64,000 bases of DNA, from the NCBI RefSeq assembly GCF_014297365.1, contig NZ_JACOQD010000001.1, forward strand, positions 1,240,001-1,304,000, written 5' to 3'. This document shows positions 54,018 to 62,673 of this stretch, piece by piece. The stretch's first letter is position 1, and the number at the start of each line of letters is the position of its first letter. Made by a program: the position numbers and the translations under genes. The DNA is from Winogradskyella echinorum (lineage in GTDB: Bacteria; Bacteroidota; Bacteroidia; Flavobacteriales; Flavobacteriaceae). The notes beneath the pieces are model-generated. The model was not told where the DNA came from, did no database searches, and worked only from the letters and a program-made list of their open reading frames with translations.

Positions 54018-54524
54018 TTATTTTCTTTTAAATAGCGGAACAGAGGAACATGCTTCTCCAAACATTATAGATTTTGCAACCGGTTTTAGTCGTTGAGACA
54101 ATAAAACCAATGCATTTGCTGGCACAGGTTTCTGAGAACAGCCTTTAATAATTACAGGCAAATCTTTATACAAAGATGTATCTAATTCTGAAATAATCGT
54201 AGTGTAAATAATAGATTCTAACTGCTCTAAATCACCAATTATTGTAAGTTTAGAATATGCTTCTAACTCTAATGAAATAAGCATATAAGCCCAATCTGGT
54301 ACTATAGCATCCGTTGAGCAATGTAATGCGACATAGCAATCTTGATATTGCGACCAATTGTGCTCAATAACAAAAGCCCTAAAGTCTTTTTCTCTAAGTA
54401 CTAAACCTTCTAGCAACCAATCTTTTATATCAAAAAGTACCCGTTGACCTATTGGGTAATAGTCCTCTAAATCTATGACTTTTAGTTTACTATTAGCAAC
54501 TCTATTTATAATCTCTTCTGCCAT
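54018..54524 (-). CDS. DUF2480 family protein
   Basis: A 168-residue soluble protein recognised as DUF2480 by MAEEIINRVANSKLKVIDLEDYYP and the conserved DIKDWLLEGLVLREKDFR. Cysteines in QDCYVALHCS and KGCSQK resemble the conserved ones of this family. Role unknown, although it is commonly beside suf genes in Bacteroidota. A TATCTTTG box (54536-54529) lies only 4 bp before the ATG, so a leaderless message is possible. Confidence 0.85.
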   Translation of the reverse strand: MAEEIINRVANSKLKVIDLEDYYPIGQRVLFDIKDWLLEGLVLREKDFRAFVIEHNWSQYQDCYVALHCSTDAIVPDWAYMLISLELEAYSKLTIIGDLEQLESIIYTTIISELDTSLYKDLPVIIKGCSQKPVPANALVLLSQRLKPVAKSIMFGEACSSVPLFKRK

Positions 54525-54542
54525 TCTACAAAGATAATTGTT

Positions 54543-56378
54543 TTACTGATAGCCTTCTGCTTGGAGAGTAAACAATTCAGAATACAACGTTTTGTTTTTC
54601 ATAAGTTCTTCATGTGTTCCTATTTCTAAAACTTTACCATGCTCTAATACTAAAATTCTATTTGCTTGTCTCACTGTGCTAAATCTATGCGAAATAATAA
54701 TACTTGTTTTACCTTCTGTTAAGCCTATAAAACGACCGAAAACTTCACTTTCTGCTTTGGCATCTAATGCAGATGTTGGTTCGTCTAAAATCATTACTTC
54801 AGCATTTTTCATATAAGCTCTTGCCAATGCTACTTTTTGCCATTGTCCGCCAGACAGTTCTTGTCCGTTTAAAAAACGCTTGCCTAATTGTTGGTTATAT
54901 CCGTTTTTCAATTCGGCAATAACGTCATTTGCCAAACTGAGTTCTGCAGCGTTTTCAATTTTTGGTTGGTTATCTAGTTCATCTATATTTCCGATGGCTA
55001 TATTTTCTTTCACTGTAAATTCATATCTAAAGAAATCTTGAAATATAACACCAAAAAACTCTTGATATGTTGCCAAGTTAAAACGATTAATATTTACACC
55101 ATCTAATAATATTTCGCCAGAAGTAGGTTCGTAAAAGCGTAACAATAATTTGATTAAAGTAGTTTTGCCAGCACCATTCTGACCCACAAAAGCTAATTTC
55201 TCACCAGCTTTAAGTGTAAAACTTACACCTTTTAATATCTCAATTTCAGAATTTGGATATGCAAACCGTACATCTTTAAATTCAAAGCCTTTTTCAATCT
55301 TTTTAGGTAAAGACATGTCTTCTTTAGTTTTTGATACAATTGAAATATCAATAAAATCGAAGTAATCTTTTAGGTATAATGCACTTTCTGAAATTCGCGT
55401 GAATTTCGAAAAGAAGTCTTGAAGATTACGCATCAATCGGTTAAACGAGCCTGATAAAAAAGTAAGTTCACCAAGTGTTATGGCTCCGGAAAGCACACGG
55501 TAAATGATAAATACGTAAGCGCCATAATAACTTAGAGAACCTAAAACGTTAAATACAAACCCTAAAGCAGAACGTTTAATGGCTAACGTTTTATTGAGTT
55601 GATAATACTCTTCCGAAAGATTTTTAAAACGGTCCACAACAAAATCAGTTAACCCAAAGAGCTTAATTTCTTTTGCCGTTTTATCATTTGCTCCAATAAA
55701 TCGCAAATAATCTAATTCTCTACGTTCAGATGTCCAACTTCTAGCTAAGGAATATTGTTGTTGACTAAAACGCACTTCATTTATAAAAGATGGAATAATA
55801 CTTAATACCAGAAGAATAATAAGATAAGGTTCAAAATAAATTAAACCAGCAACAAGCGTAGCGATAGATATGGTACTTTGCGCTTGTCCTAAAACATTAG
55901 ACATTAATGCCACACGACCTGTAGTCTGTGTTCTGGCACGCTCGAGCTTATCATAAAATTCCGAATCTTCTAATAAACTAATATTAATTTTATTCGTTTT
56001 TTTTATGATAGTAACCGAAGTTGCAATATTGTATTCATCGCCAAGTAAACCATCGGTTAACGAAATGGCTCTACTAATTAAATCTGAAATAACAATTAAC
56101 CCAAATTCAATGGCCAAATAAGTCCAAAGCAAATAATAGTCTGGATTGTCTATTGATACTTGTAAAATAATTTCGTCAATAATCAATTTACCAACCCATA
56201 AAATAATAACAGGAAGTAAAGCTCCGATAAGTCTGCAAAATGCAGATAACAGGAAGAGTTTTTTGTTAACCTTCCAAATTTCTTTAAAAAATCTAGGAAT
56301 GTAAACTAAGGCATTAAATGAAGATTTAATACTAGTTTTTTTAGCATCTTTTAAAGAGGTAGGTGTGCGTCTTGGCAT
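54543..56378 (-). CDS. ABC transporter ATP-binding/permease protein
   Basis: A 611-residue half transporter. The membrane domain has about six helices (45-310), and the ATPase domain carries Walker A GQNGAGKTT, signature LSGGQWQKVALARAY, Walker B VMILDEPTSALD and the H-loop ISHRFST. It is probably an exporter working as a homodimer. It lies 18 bp before DUF2480 and 143 bp after the SUF-associated gene. Substrate unknown; its insertion separates DUF2480 from the suf genes. Confidence 0.92.
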   Translation of the reverse strand: MPRRTPTSLKDAKKTSIKSSFNALVYIPRFFKEIWKVNKKLFLLSAFCRLIGALLPVIILWVGKLIIDEIILQVSIDNPDYYLLWTYLAIEFGLIVISDLISRAISLTDGLLGDEYNIATSVTIIKKTNKINISLLEDSEFYDKLERARTQTTGRVALMSNVLGQAQSTISIATLVAGLIYFEPYLIILLVLSIIPSFINEVRFSQQQYSLARSWTSERRELDYLRFIGANDKTAKEIKLFGLTDFVVDRFKNLSEEYYQLNKTLAIKRSALGFVFNVLGSLSYYGAYVFIIYRVLSGAITLGELTFLSGSFNRLMRNLQDFFSKFTRISESALYLKDYFDFIDISIVSKTKEDMSLPKKIEKGFEFKDVRFAYPNSEIEILKGVSFTLKAGEKLAFVGQNGAGKTTLIKLLLRFYEPTSGEILLDGVNINRFNLATYQEFFGVIFQDFFRYEFTVKENIAIGNIDELDNQPKIENAAELSLANDVIAELKNGYNQQLGKRFLNGQELSGGQWQKVALARAYMKNAEVMILDEPTSALDAKAESEVFGRFIGLTEGKTSIIISHRFSTVRQANRILVLEHGKVLEIGTHEELMKNKTLYSELFTLQAEGYQ

Positions 56379-56521
56379 TGATTGTTATTCTTTTTTTAAG
56401 TTTAAGAAAAACTGAAAATTTAGCACTAATTTATAGTTTTAGCCTGTGAGATATTAAACTAAAATTAGTTTTAGAGCTCTAGTACGTACTTAAAACTGAA
56501 ATCGAATACTGCCAACTAATT

Positions 56522-56848
56522 TTATAGCATACCAAGTTCTAGCTTGGCCTCTTCACTCATTAAATCTTGAGTCCAAGGTGGATCGAAAGTAATTTCTACT
56601 TCTGCATCCTTTACTTCATTGAGTGATTTTACTTTTTCTTCTACTTCTAATGGCAAAGTTTCAGCCACAGGACAGTTTGGAGTTGTTAATGTCATAAGGA
56701 TTTTTACATCATAATCTTCGTTAACAAAAACATCGTAGATTAATCCTAATTCGTAAATATCTACTGGAATTTCAGGATCATAAATAGTCTTTAAAACCCT
56801 TACTATTTTATCTCCAAGTACGTTTGTATCTATAGTTGTATCGCTCAT
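56522..56848 (-). CDS. SUF-associated iron-sulfur assembly protein (DUF59/MIP18 family)
   Basis: A 108-residue MIP18-family protein: VLKTIYDPEIPVDIYELGLIYDV is the DUF59 core, and TTPNCPVAETLP carries the conserved Cys. It supports Fe-S cluster delivery with the SUF machine (SufT-related). It starts 1 bp after the sufE stop, so it is made from the same message. Confidence 0.93.
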   Translation of the reverse strand: MSDTTIDTNVLGDKIVRVLKTIYDPEIPVDIYELGLIYDVFVNEDYDVKILMTLTTPNCPVAETLPLEVEEKVKSLNEVKDAEVEITFDPPWTQDLMSEEAKLELGML

Positions 56849-56849
56849 T

Positions 56850-57272
56850 TTAATTTAATTGTGTTTGGTATGCTATTGCATACATTTTTATTTGCTTAAT
56901 CATGCTCACTAAGCCATTAGCTCTTGTTGGTGATAAATGCTCTTTTAAACCGATTTTATCAATAAAGTCTGTATTGGCTTCAATAATATCCTTTGGATGT
57001 TGATTAGAAAAAGCACGAATTAATATAGCAATGATACCCTTGGTAATTATCGCGTCACTATCTGCTGTAAAGTTTACCTTATCTTCTTGCATATCTGCAT
57101 GCACCCAAACTTTACTTTGGCAACCTTTAATTATATTGTCTTCGGTTTTATATTTTTCGTCAATAAGCGGCAATGTTTTCCCTAAGTCTATCATGTATTG
57201 GTAACGTTCTTCCCAATCTTCAAACATTGAAAATTCATCTATTATTTCATTTTGAACTTCTTCTATTGTCAT
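56850..57272 (-). CDS. sufE: SufE family cysteine desulfurase activator
   Basis: 140 residues with Cys51 in IKGCQSKVWV, which accepts persulfide sulfur from SufS and passes it to the SufBCD scaffold. Length is standard. Placed between a META-domain lipoprotein and the DUF59 gene, 33 bp after the META gene. Confidence 0.94.
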   Translation of the reverse strand: MTIEEVQNEIIDEFSMFEDWEERYQYMIDLGKTLPLIDEKYKTEDNIIKGCQSKVWVHADMQEDKVNFTADSDAIITKGIIAILIRAFSNQHPKDIIEANTDFIDKIGLKEHLSPTRANGLVSMIKQIKMYAIAYQTQLN

Positions 57273-57305
57273 AGTCTAATTCTTTAATGCAAAATTACAA
57301 AATAG

Positions 57306-58139
57306 CTATTGCTTTACTGTATTTTCTTTAATGGATAACACTTTATTAACTAATGCTTTAATTTCTTCTGGCGGATTTCCATGATCAAATGAAGGTGAGA
57401 TATGCAAAACATCTCCCATTTTAACGCTTAAAGTAGCTTCTGCAGCACCATCAGTTGCTCTGTTATGAGAAGGAGCTTCTAAATTTCTCAAATTTTCTAT
57501 ATCAATAGCGTCAATTAAAGTGTTGATTTGAGTCCAATCTTCTTTGTTATTACTATAGTTATGTATAGATTTTAATCCTCTATCCGTAGAATAATAAATT
57601 GTGGATTCGGAAATATGAATATATTCAAAAATACCTCTCGATGTAATTTGGTAGGTTACACCAATCCCAGAATTACCTCTAGAAACTTTATTTTTTATTG
57701 CAATAATTGATTTTGTTGCATTTAATAGAACCGTTTGGTTATTCAATAATATTAGGTCTTCACCATTTATAGAAAAAGAATCTGCATCGTTCAATGCTTT
57801 TAAAATTTGACTTTCTATGTCGTTGATTTCTGGACGACATAATTTCTTAGATGTAGCCATTTGGCTGAAACTTATTTTGTTGTTTTCAACAGCATAAGTA
57901 CCAAAGAAAGTATTGCAACCAGAGAAACCAGTAACTTTATTAGAATTTTCATCAAATGAAATATTGAGTTTAGGAGATAATGATTTGTTATCACCAACTT
58001 GAGAAATAGTATAACTTCCAGAAAGTGTAATGTGTTCTTTTTTCATACTATTTAAGTTCTCGTTCTCTATAGTTTCTTTCGTAGTATTGCAAGATTGAGC
58101 AACTATTATAAGTGTAAATATGCTAAGTAAAAATTTCAT
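57306..58139 (-). CDS. META domain-containing lipoprotein
   Basis: 277 residues. A lipoprotein signal (AQSCN) is followed by a META domain (about 40-150: KVTGFSGCNTFFGTYAVENNKISF, then KKLCRPE), as in HslJ-type proteins. A second uncharacterised half (about 160-277) contains EAPSHNRATDGAAEA. META domains occur in envelope-stress or motility lipoproteins; no iron-sulfur role is known. It sits between sufS and sufE on the same strand. Confidence 0.85.
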   Translation of the reverse strand: MKFLLSIFTLIIVAQSCNTTKETIENENLNSMKKEHITLSGSYTISQVGDNKSLSPKLNISFDENSNKVTGFSGCNTFFGTYAVENNKISFSQMATSKKLCRPEINDIESQILKALNDADSFSINGEDLILLNNQTVLLNATKSIIAIKNKVSRGNSGIGVTYQITSRGIFEYIHISESTIYYSTDRGLKSIHNYSNNKEDWTQINTLIDAIDIENLRNLEAPSHNRATDGAAEATLSVKMGDVLHISPSFDHGNPPEEIKALVNKVLSIKENTVKQ

Positions 58140-58185
58140 TTATATAAGTGTTTAAAACTGTAAGTTACACTTTTGATGCCAAAGT

Positions 58186-59400
58186 TTAAGACAGCATCAT
58201 AATTGCCTTTTTTAGAGCGGCAACGAATGTATCAATCTCTTCTTTGGTATTATAGAACATAAAGGACGCTCTAATAGTACCAGGAATTTTATAAAAATCC
58301 ATAATGGGTTGTGCACAATGATGACCAGTACGTACAGCAATACCCATTTTATCTAAAATAGTGCCAACATCGTATGGATGAATAGTGCCAACATTGAAAG
58401 AAATAACAGAGGTTTTTTCTTTCGCAGTTCCATAAATTTTTAAACCTTCAATTTGTTGAAGTTGCTGAGTTGCATAGTCTAAAAGTTCATGTTCGTAAGC
58501 GGCAATGTTATCAAAACCAATACTGTTCATATAGTCTATGGCTGCTCCAAAAGCAATGCCTCCACTAATATTTGGAGTACCAGCTTCAAATTTATGCGGT
58601 AAGTCTGCGTATGTAGTTTTTTCAAAAGTAACTTCGGCAATCATTTCGCCTCCTCCTTGATAAGGTGGTAATTTCTTTAGCCAATCCTCTTTTCCATAGA
58701 GCATTCCAACTCCAGTAGGACCACATAATTTATGTGCAGAACAGACATAAAAATCTACATCTAATTTTTGAACATCTGGCTTTATATGAGGACAAGATTG
58801 TGCTCCATCTACTAATATAGCAGCTCCAACCTTATGAGCTTTTTCTATTATAGTTTCAATAGGATTAATTGTGCCTAAAGCATTAGAAATATGATTTACA
58901 AAAACCAGTTTTGTGTTTTCATTTAATAAAGTATCGTATTTAGACAGTATTAATTCACCGCTTTCGTTCATAGGAATAACCTTCAGGCTTGCACCTGTAC
59001 GTTCACATAGCATTTGCCATGGTACTATATTACTATGATGCTCTAAAGCAGAAACAATGATTTCATCTCCTTTTTTTAAAAGTGAAGAAAACCCATTAGC
59101 AACCAAATTGATACCATGTGTTGTACCAGAAGTAAAAATTACTTCGTAAGGGTGCTTAGCGTTAAAATGCTTTTGAATTTTTAGTCGTGCTTGCTCGTAG
59201 GCATCAGTTGCTTCTTGACTTAAGCTATGAACACCTCTGTGAATATTGGCATTATAGTTACTGTAATAATCTACAATAACATCAATAACTTGCTGTGGTG
59301 TTTGTGAGGTTGCGGCATTATCAAAATAGATCAAAGGTTTTCCGTTAACCTTGCGGTTAAGGATTGGAAAGTCTTTTCTTATTTCACTTACGTTTAACAT
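58186..59400 (-). CDS. sufS: cysteine desulfurase SufS
   Basis: 404 residues, group II desulfurase. The PLP lysine is Lys224 (SAHKLCGPTG) and the active Cys362 lies in RTGHHCAQP. It releases sulfur from cysteine as a persulfide for SufE. Its ATG overlaps the stop of the upstream beta-barrel gene by one base. Confidence 0.96.
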   Translation of the reverse strand: MLNVSEIRKDFPILNRKVNGKPLIYFDNAATSQTPQQVIDVIVDYYSNYNANIHRGVHSLSQEATDAYEQARLKIQKHFNAKHPYEVIFTSGTTHGINLVANGFSSLLKKGDEIIVSALEHHSNIVPWQMLCERTGASLKVIPMNESGELILSKYDTLLNENTKLVFVNHISNALGTINPIETIIEKAHKVGAAILVDGAQSCPHIKPDVQKLDVDFYVCSAHKLCGPTGVGMLYGKEDWLKKLPPYQGGGEMIAEVTFEKTTYADLPHKFEAGTPNISGGIAFGAAIDYMNSIGFDNIAAYEHELLDYATQQLQQIEGLKIYGTAKEKTSVISFNVGTIHPYDVGTILDKMGIAVRTGHHCAQPIMDFYKIPGTIRASFMFYNTKEEIDTFVAALKKAIMMLS

Positions 59401-60008
59401 TAGTTATTAATTATTGATTCAATATTAACTAAAATGTTAAGATAGCCGCCAAAAGTACTCGCTTTGTTATTTTTTACATCAATAACGCTAGGTATACCAT
59501 AATCTAAGAGAAATTCAATATTAAAATGATTTAATAAGTCTGAACCGAAACCACCACTTAGACCTATATTAGAATCTTTATAGAGATTTGAAAAGTCTGT
59601 CTCATCAGATCTTTTCTTTGCTTCTGAAATGAAAGTTAATCTAGGACCTATAAGAAAATAAAGGCCTGTTCCATAAGACTCATTAACATCATATTTTAAA
59701 AGTAATTGAGTATTGAATTTGTTCACGTTTATCTTACCTGTGAAATCAAAAGTATCACTATCGTAAGAGCTATAACCATTTTCTACAGACTTACCAAAGA
59801 AGGCATTGAGTTGTAAGCCAAAGCTTTCATTAATTTTTTTGCTTCCGAAGATACCAATGTTAAAAGCTGTTAAACCACCTTTATTGCGCAAATCACCATC
59901 AATTGAAGTTTTATATAGGTTAGAACCGAATAAGGCTCCATAAGAAAAGTCTTGCGACTGAACCAAGAATGAAATTAAAAGAAATGCTAGTAGAAATAAT
60001 TTTTTCAT
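59400..60008 (-). CDS. outer membrane beta-barrel protein
   Basis: 202 residues. A signal peptide (ends LVQSQ) is followed by alternating strands of a small porin-like barrel (FGLQLNAFFGKS, FNTQLLLKYDVNESYGTGLYFLIGPRL, GLSGGFGSDLL). No ligand or family beyond 'outer membrane beta-barrel' can be given. It is squeezed between sufD and sufS, with 44 bp on one side and a TAATG overlap on the other, so it must be co-expressed with them. Confidence 0.82.
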   Translation of the reverse strand: MKKLFLLAFLLISFLVQSQDFSYGALFGSNLYKTSIDGDLRNKGGLTAFNIGIFGSKKINESFGLQLNAFFGKSVENGYSSYDSDTFDFTGKINVNKFNTQLLLKYDVNESYGTGLYFLIGPRLTFISEAKKRSDETDFSNLYKDSNIGLSGGFGSDLLNHFNIEFLLDYGIPSVIDVKNNKASTFGGYLNILVNIESIINN

Positions 60009-60052
60009 ATTAGTGATTGGTTTTGATTCTAAAAATATCCTTTTAAATTTAA

Positions 60053-61366
60053 TTACAAATCAAACCCAATATTAACACCAAGTTTGTTAGCAATTATCTT
60101 AGTAATTCTACTCTTAATTTCAGGAATTTTCACGGAATCTAAAACGTTATTACTAAAGGCGAACATTAATAAAGCTCTAGCTTCTTTTTCTGGAATTCCA
60201 CGAGAACGTAAATAAAACATAGCACTTTCATCTAATTGCCCAATTGTACAACCATGAGAACATTTTACATCATCGGCAAAAATTTCTAATTGAGGTTTAG
60301 TGTTAATGCTTGCTTTATCACTTATTAGAATGTTGTTATTTGCTTGAAACGCATTTGTTTTTTGAGCTTCCTTTTCTACTACGACTTTTCCATTAAAAAC
60401 ACCAGTAGAACTATCATTAAAAATGCCTTTATAATCTTGATGGCTCTCGCAATTTGGTTCTATGTGATGTACTAATGTGTTATGGTCTACATGTTGTTTA
60501 TTACCAATAATAGTAATGCCTTTCATTGTAGAATCTATACGCTCACCATTTTGATAAAAGTTGAGGTTGTTTCTAATTAATTTTCCTCCAAATGAAAACG
60601 TATGCACTTTAGCTAAACTTTCTTGTTTTTGATTAACAAAAGTATTGTCTATTAAAGAAGCAGATTCTCTGTCGTTCTGAATCTTGTAATAATCTACAAT
60701 AGCCCGTTTATTTGCAAAAATCTCTGTCACAGAATTTGTTAAAACAGGATTATCCGTTAAACTTTGGTGACGCTCAATAATTTGTACATGAGAATTCTCA
60801 TCTACAACAACCAAGTTTCTAGGTTGCAACATCAAAGCAGCTTCATTACCTGTAGAAAAATGAATAATTTGTATTGGTTTATCTACCAATTTATTCTTTG
60901 GAATATGAATATAGGCTCCTTCAGAAGAAAATGCCGTATTTAAAGACGATAAGCTATCCTTAGAAGCAATTTTATTGAAGTAATTTTCAATTAATATTCT
61001 GTACTTTGGTTTTGAAAGGGCAGAAGACATTAAGCAAACATCTATGCCATCATGAGTAGTTTGAGATAAGTGCGACGCATATTTACCATCAATAAAAATG
61101 ATTTTATAGGCATCAATATCATGAATAAAATACTTCTTAACATCTTTAAACTCAATAGCATTATCGTGCTTAGGAAATACGCTATAGTCGTGTTTTAAAA
61201 CAGAATTTAACGAGGTGTATTTCCAAGCTTCTTGCTTTTTGGTAGGAAAACCTTCAGTTTCAAATGTTTTTATGGCTTCAGTTCGTATATCATGTATAGG
61301 AGAATCTACATCTACTGTATTTTCAAAGGCCATGAACGACGATACTAGTTTTTCTTTTAATTCCAT
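60053..61366 (-). CDS. sufD: Fe-S cluster assembly protein SufD
   Basis: 437 residues with the SufD/SufB beta-helix core; the conserved C-terminal part CSHGCTIGQLDESAMFYLRSRGIPEKEAR is clear. It forms the scaffold with SufB and SufC. The length is normal. A pair of REP-like palindromes lies between it and sufC. Confidence 0.95.
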   Translation of the reverse strand: MELKEKLVSSFMAFENTVDVDSPIHDIRTEAIKTFETEGFPTKKQEAWKYTSLNSVLKHDYSVFPKHDNAIEFKDVKKYFIHDIDAYKIIFIDGKYASHLSQTTHDGIDVCLMSSALSKPKYRILIENYFNKIASKDSLSSLNTAFSSEGAYIHIPKNKLVDKPIQIIHFSTGNEAALMLQPRNLVVVDENSHVQIIERHQSLTDNPVLTNSVTEIFANKRAIVDYYKIQNDRESASLIDNTFVNQKQESLAKVHTFSFGGKLIRNNLNFYQNGERIDSTMKGITIIGNKQHVDHNTLVHHIEPNCESHQDYKGIFNDSSTGVFNGKVVVEKEAQKTNAFQANNNILISDKASINTKPQLEIFADDVKCSHGCTIGQLDESAMFYLRSRGIPEKEARALLMFAFSNNVLDSVKIPEIKSRITKIIANKLGVNIGFDL

Positions 61367-61374
61367 ATTTCTGT

Positions 61375-61396
61375 CATTCCCGCGAAGGCAGGAATC
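61375..61396 (+). repeat. REP-like palindrome 1 of the suf operon
   Basis: ATTCCCGC-GAAG-GCAGGAAT followed by C and a T-run: 8-bp stem with one mismatch. Head-to-head with the copy at 61425-61446, 30 bp away (a REPIN-like doublet), in the sufD-sufC gap. Confidence 0.75.
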
Positions 61397-61424
61397 TTTT
61401 TAATATTAACTTATAGTTTATTTT

Positions 61425-61446
61425 GGATTCCTGCTTTCGCAGGAAT
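61425..61446 (-). repeat. REP-like palindrome 2 of the suf operon
   Basis: Minus strand ATTCCTGC-GAAA-GCAGGAAT followed by CC: perfect 8-bp stem with GAAA loop, inverted relative to palindrome 1. Confidence 0.75.
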
Positions 61447-61462
61447 AACAAACTATATTAAT

Positions 61463-62215
61463 TTACGCTCCTACTTCTTCTTTAATCCAATCGTAACCTT
61501 TAGCTTCTAGTTCGTGTGCTAATTCTTTAGTTCCGGATTTTACAATTTTACCATTATGCAGTACATGTACATAATCCGGCACTATATAATCTAATAGACG
61601 TTGGTAATGTGTAATTACAATTACGGCATTGTCTTTAGATTTTAATTTATTAACTCCATTAGCAACAATACGAAGCGCATCGATATCTAAACCAGAATCA
61701 GTTTCATCTAAGATGGCTAATTTTGGCTCTAACATAGCCATTTGAAAGATTTCGTTACGTTTTTTTTCACCACCAGAAAACCCTTCGTTAAGCGAACGAG
61801 ACAAGAATTTACGGTCTATTTCTAGAAGTTCTGATTTTTCACGAATCATTTTTAGCATTTCATTAGCCGGCATATCTTCTAATCCTTTTGCCTTACGTGT
61901 TTCGTTGATTGCAGTTTTCATAAAGTTAGTAACACTAACTCCAGGAATTTCTACAGGATACTGAAACGACAAAAACACACCTTTGTGAGCGCGTTCTTCT
62001 GCAGCTAATTCTTCAATGTCTTCACCTTCTAGTAATATATTTCCTTCAGTAACTTCATACTCTTCTTTACCAGCAATTACAGAGGCTAAAGTACTTTTTC
62101 CAGAACCATTTGGTCCCATTATAGCATGTACTTCTCCTGCTTTAACTTCTAGGTTAATACCTCTTAAAATTCCTTTATCTTCTACACTTGCATGTAAGTT
62201 ATTTATCTTTAACAT
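61463..62215 (-). CDS. sufC: Fe-S cluster assembly ATPase SufC
   Basis: A 250-residue ABC-type ATPase. Walker A GPNGSGKST (34-42), signature EGFSGGEKKRNEIFQ and Walker B LAILDETDSGLD are intact. It drives the SufBCD scaffold. It begins 4 bp after the small lipoprotein gene stop. Confidence 0.96.
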   Translation of the reverse strand: MLKINNLHASVEDKGILRGINLEVKAGEVHAIMGPNGSGKSTLASVIAGKEEYEVTEGNILLEGEDIEELAAEERAHKGVFLSFQYPVEIPGVSVTNFMKTAINETRKAKGLEDMPANEMLKMIREKSELLEIDRKFLSRSLNEGFSGGEKKRNEIFQMAMLEPKLAILDETDSGLDIDALRIVANGVNKLKSKDNAVIVITHYQRLLDYIVPDYVHVLHNGKIVKSGTKELAHELEAKGYDWIKEEVGA

Positions 62216-62219
62216 AGTC

Positions 62220-62627
62220 TTAATTTCCTAGTTTTATAACGTCTTCTTTATTTTGGTCTGGTGCTTCCACCTTTAAAATTTCTTTAATTTCTACTCTGTA
62301 TTGCCAGCCTTCTTCACCTTCGGGTTTTTCAAATTTCCTTACCCTAACAGTTACAGGAACCATATCGGTTGCTTCTTTTTTAAACGGTTTAACTTGTTCT
62401 TCTAAAAGCTGTAAATTATCATCTATAACAACACCATAAATTTCATTTGCTGTTTGTAAAACGGCTGCATCAGTATAGTACACATATTCGCCTCTCATTG
62501 TTATTAATCCGTCGTTAGCGTCGTAAGACTTTGCTCGATTCTCTTCGAGATTAACCTTTTGTTTTGCTTCGTTTTTGCAACTTGAAAAACTAATTAAAGC
62601 AATTAAAATGACAATTATTTTTTTCAT
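62220..62627 (-). CDS. small lipoprotein inside the suf operon
   Basis: A 135-residue lipoprotein (lipobox FSSC, Cys17) with a compact OB- or beta-barrel-like body (DGLITMRGEYVYYTDAAVLQT, then GEEGWQYRVEIKEIL). No known family recognised. It lies between sufB (46 bp away) and sufC (4 bp away), on the same strand. Confidence 0.8.
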   Translation of the reverse strand: MKKIIVILIALISFSSCKNEAKQKVNLEENRAKSYDANDGLITMRGEYVYYTDAAVLQTANEIYGVVIDDNLQLLEEQVKPFKKEATDMVPVTVRVRKFEKPEGEEGWQYRVEIKEILKVEAPDQNKEDVIKLGN

Positions 62628-62638
62628 TTTTCTTTGTC

Positions 62639-62659
62639 ATTCCTGCAAAGGCAGGAATC
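62639..62659 (+). repeat. REP-like palindrome 3 of the suf operon
   Basis: ATTCCTGC-AAAG-GCAGGAAT followed by C and a T-run: perfect 8-bp stem, same family as the 61.4-kb copies, in the sufB-lipoprotein gap. Confidence 0.75.
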
Positions 62660-62673
62660 TTTTTAATTTGAAT

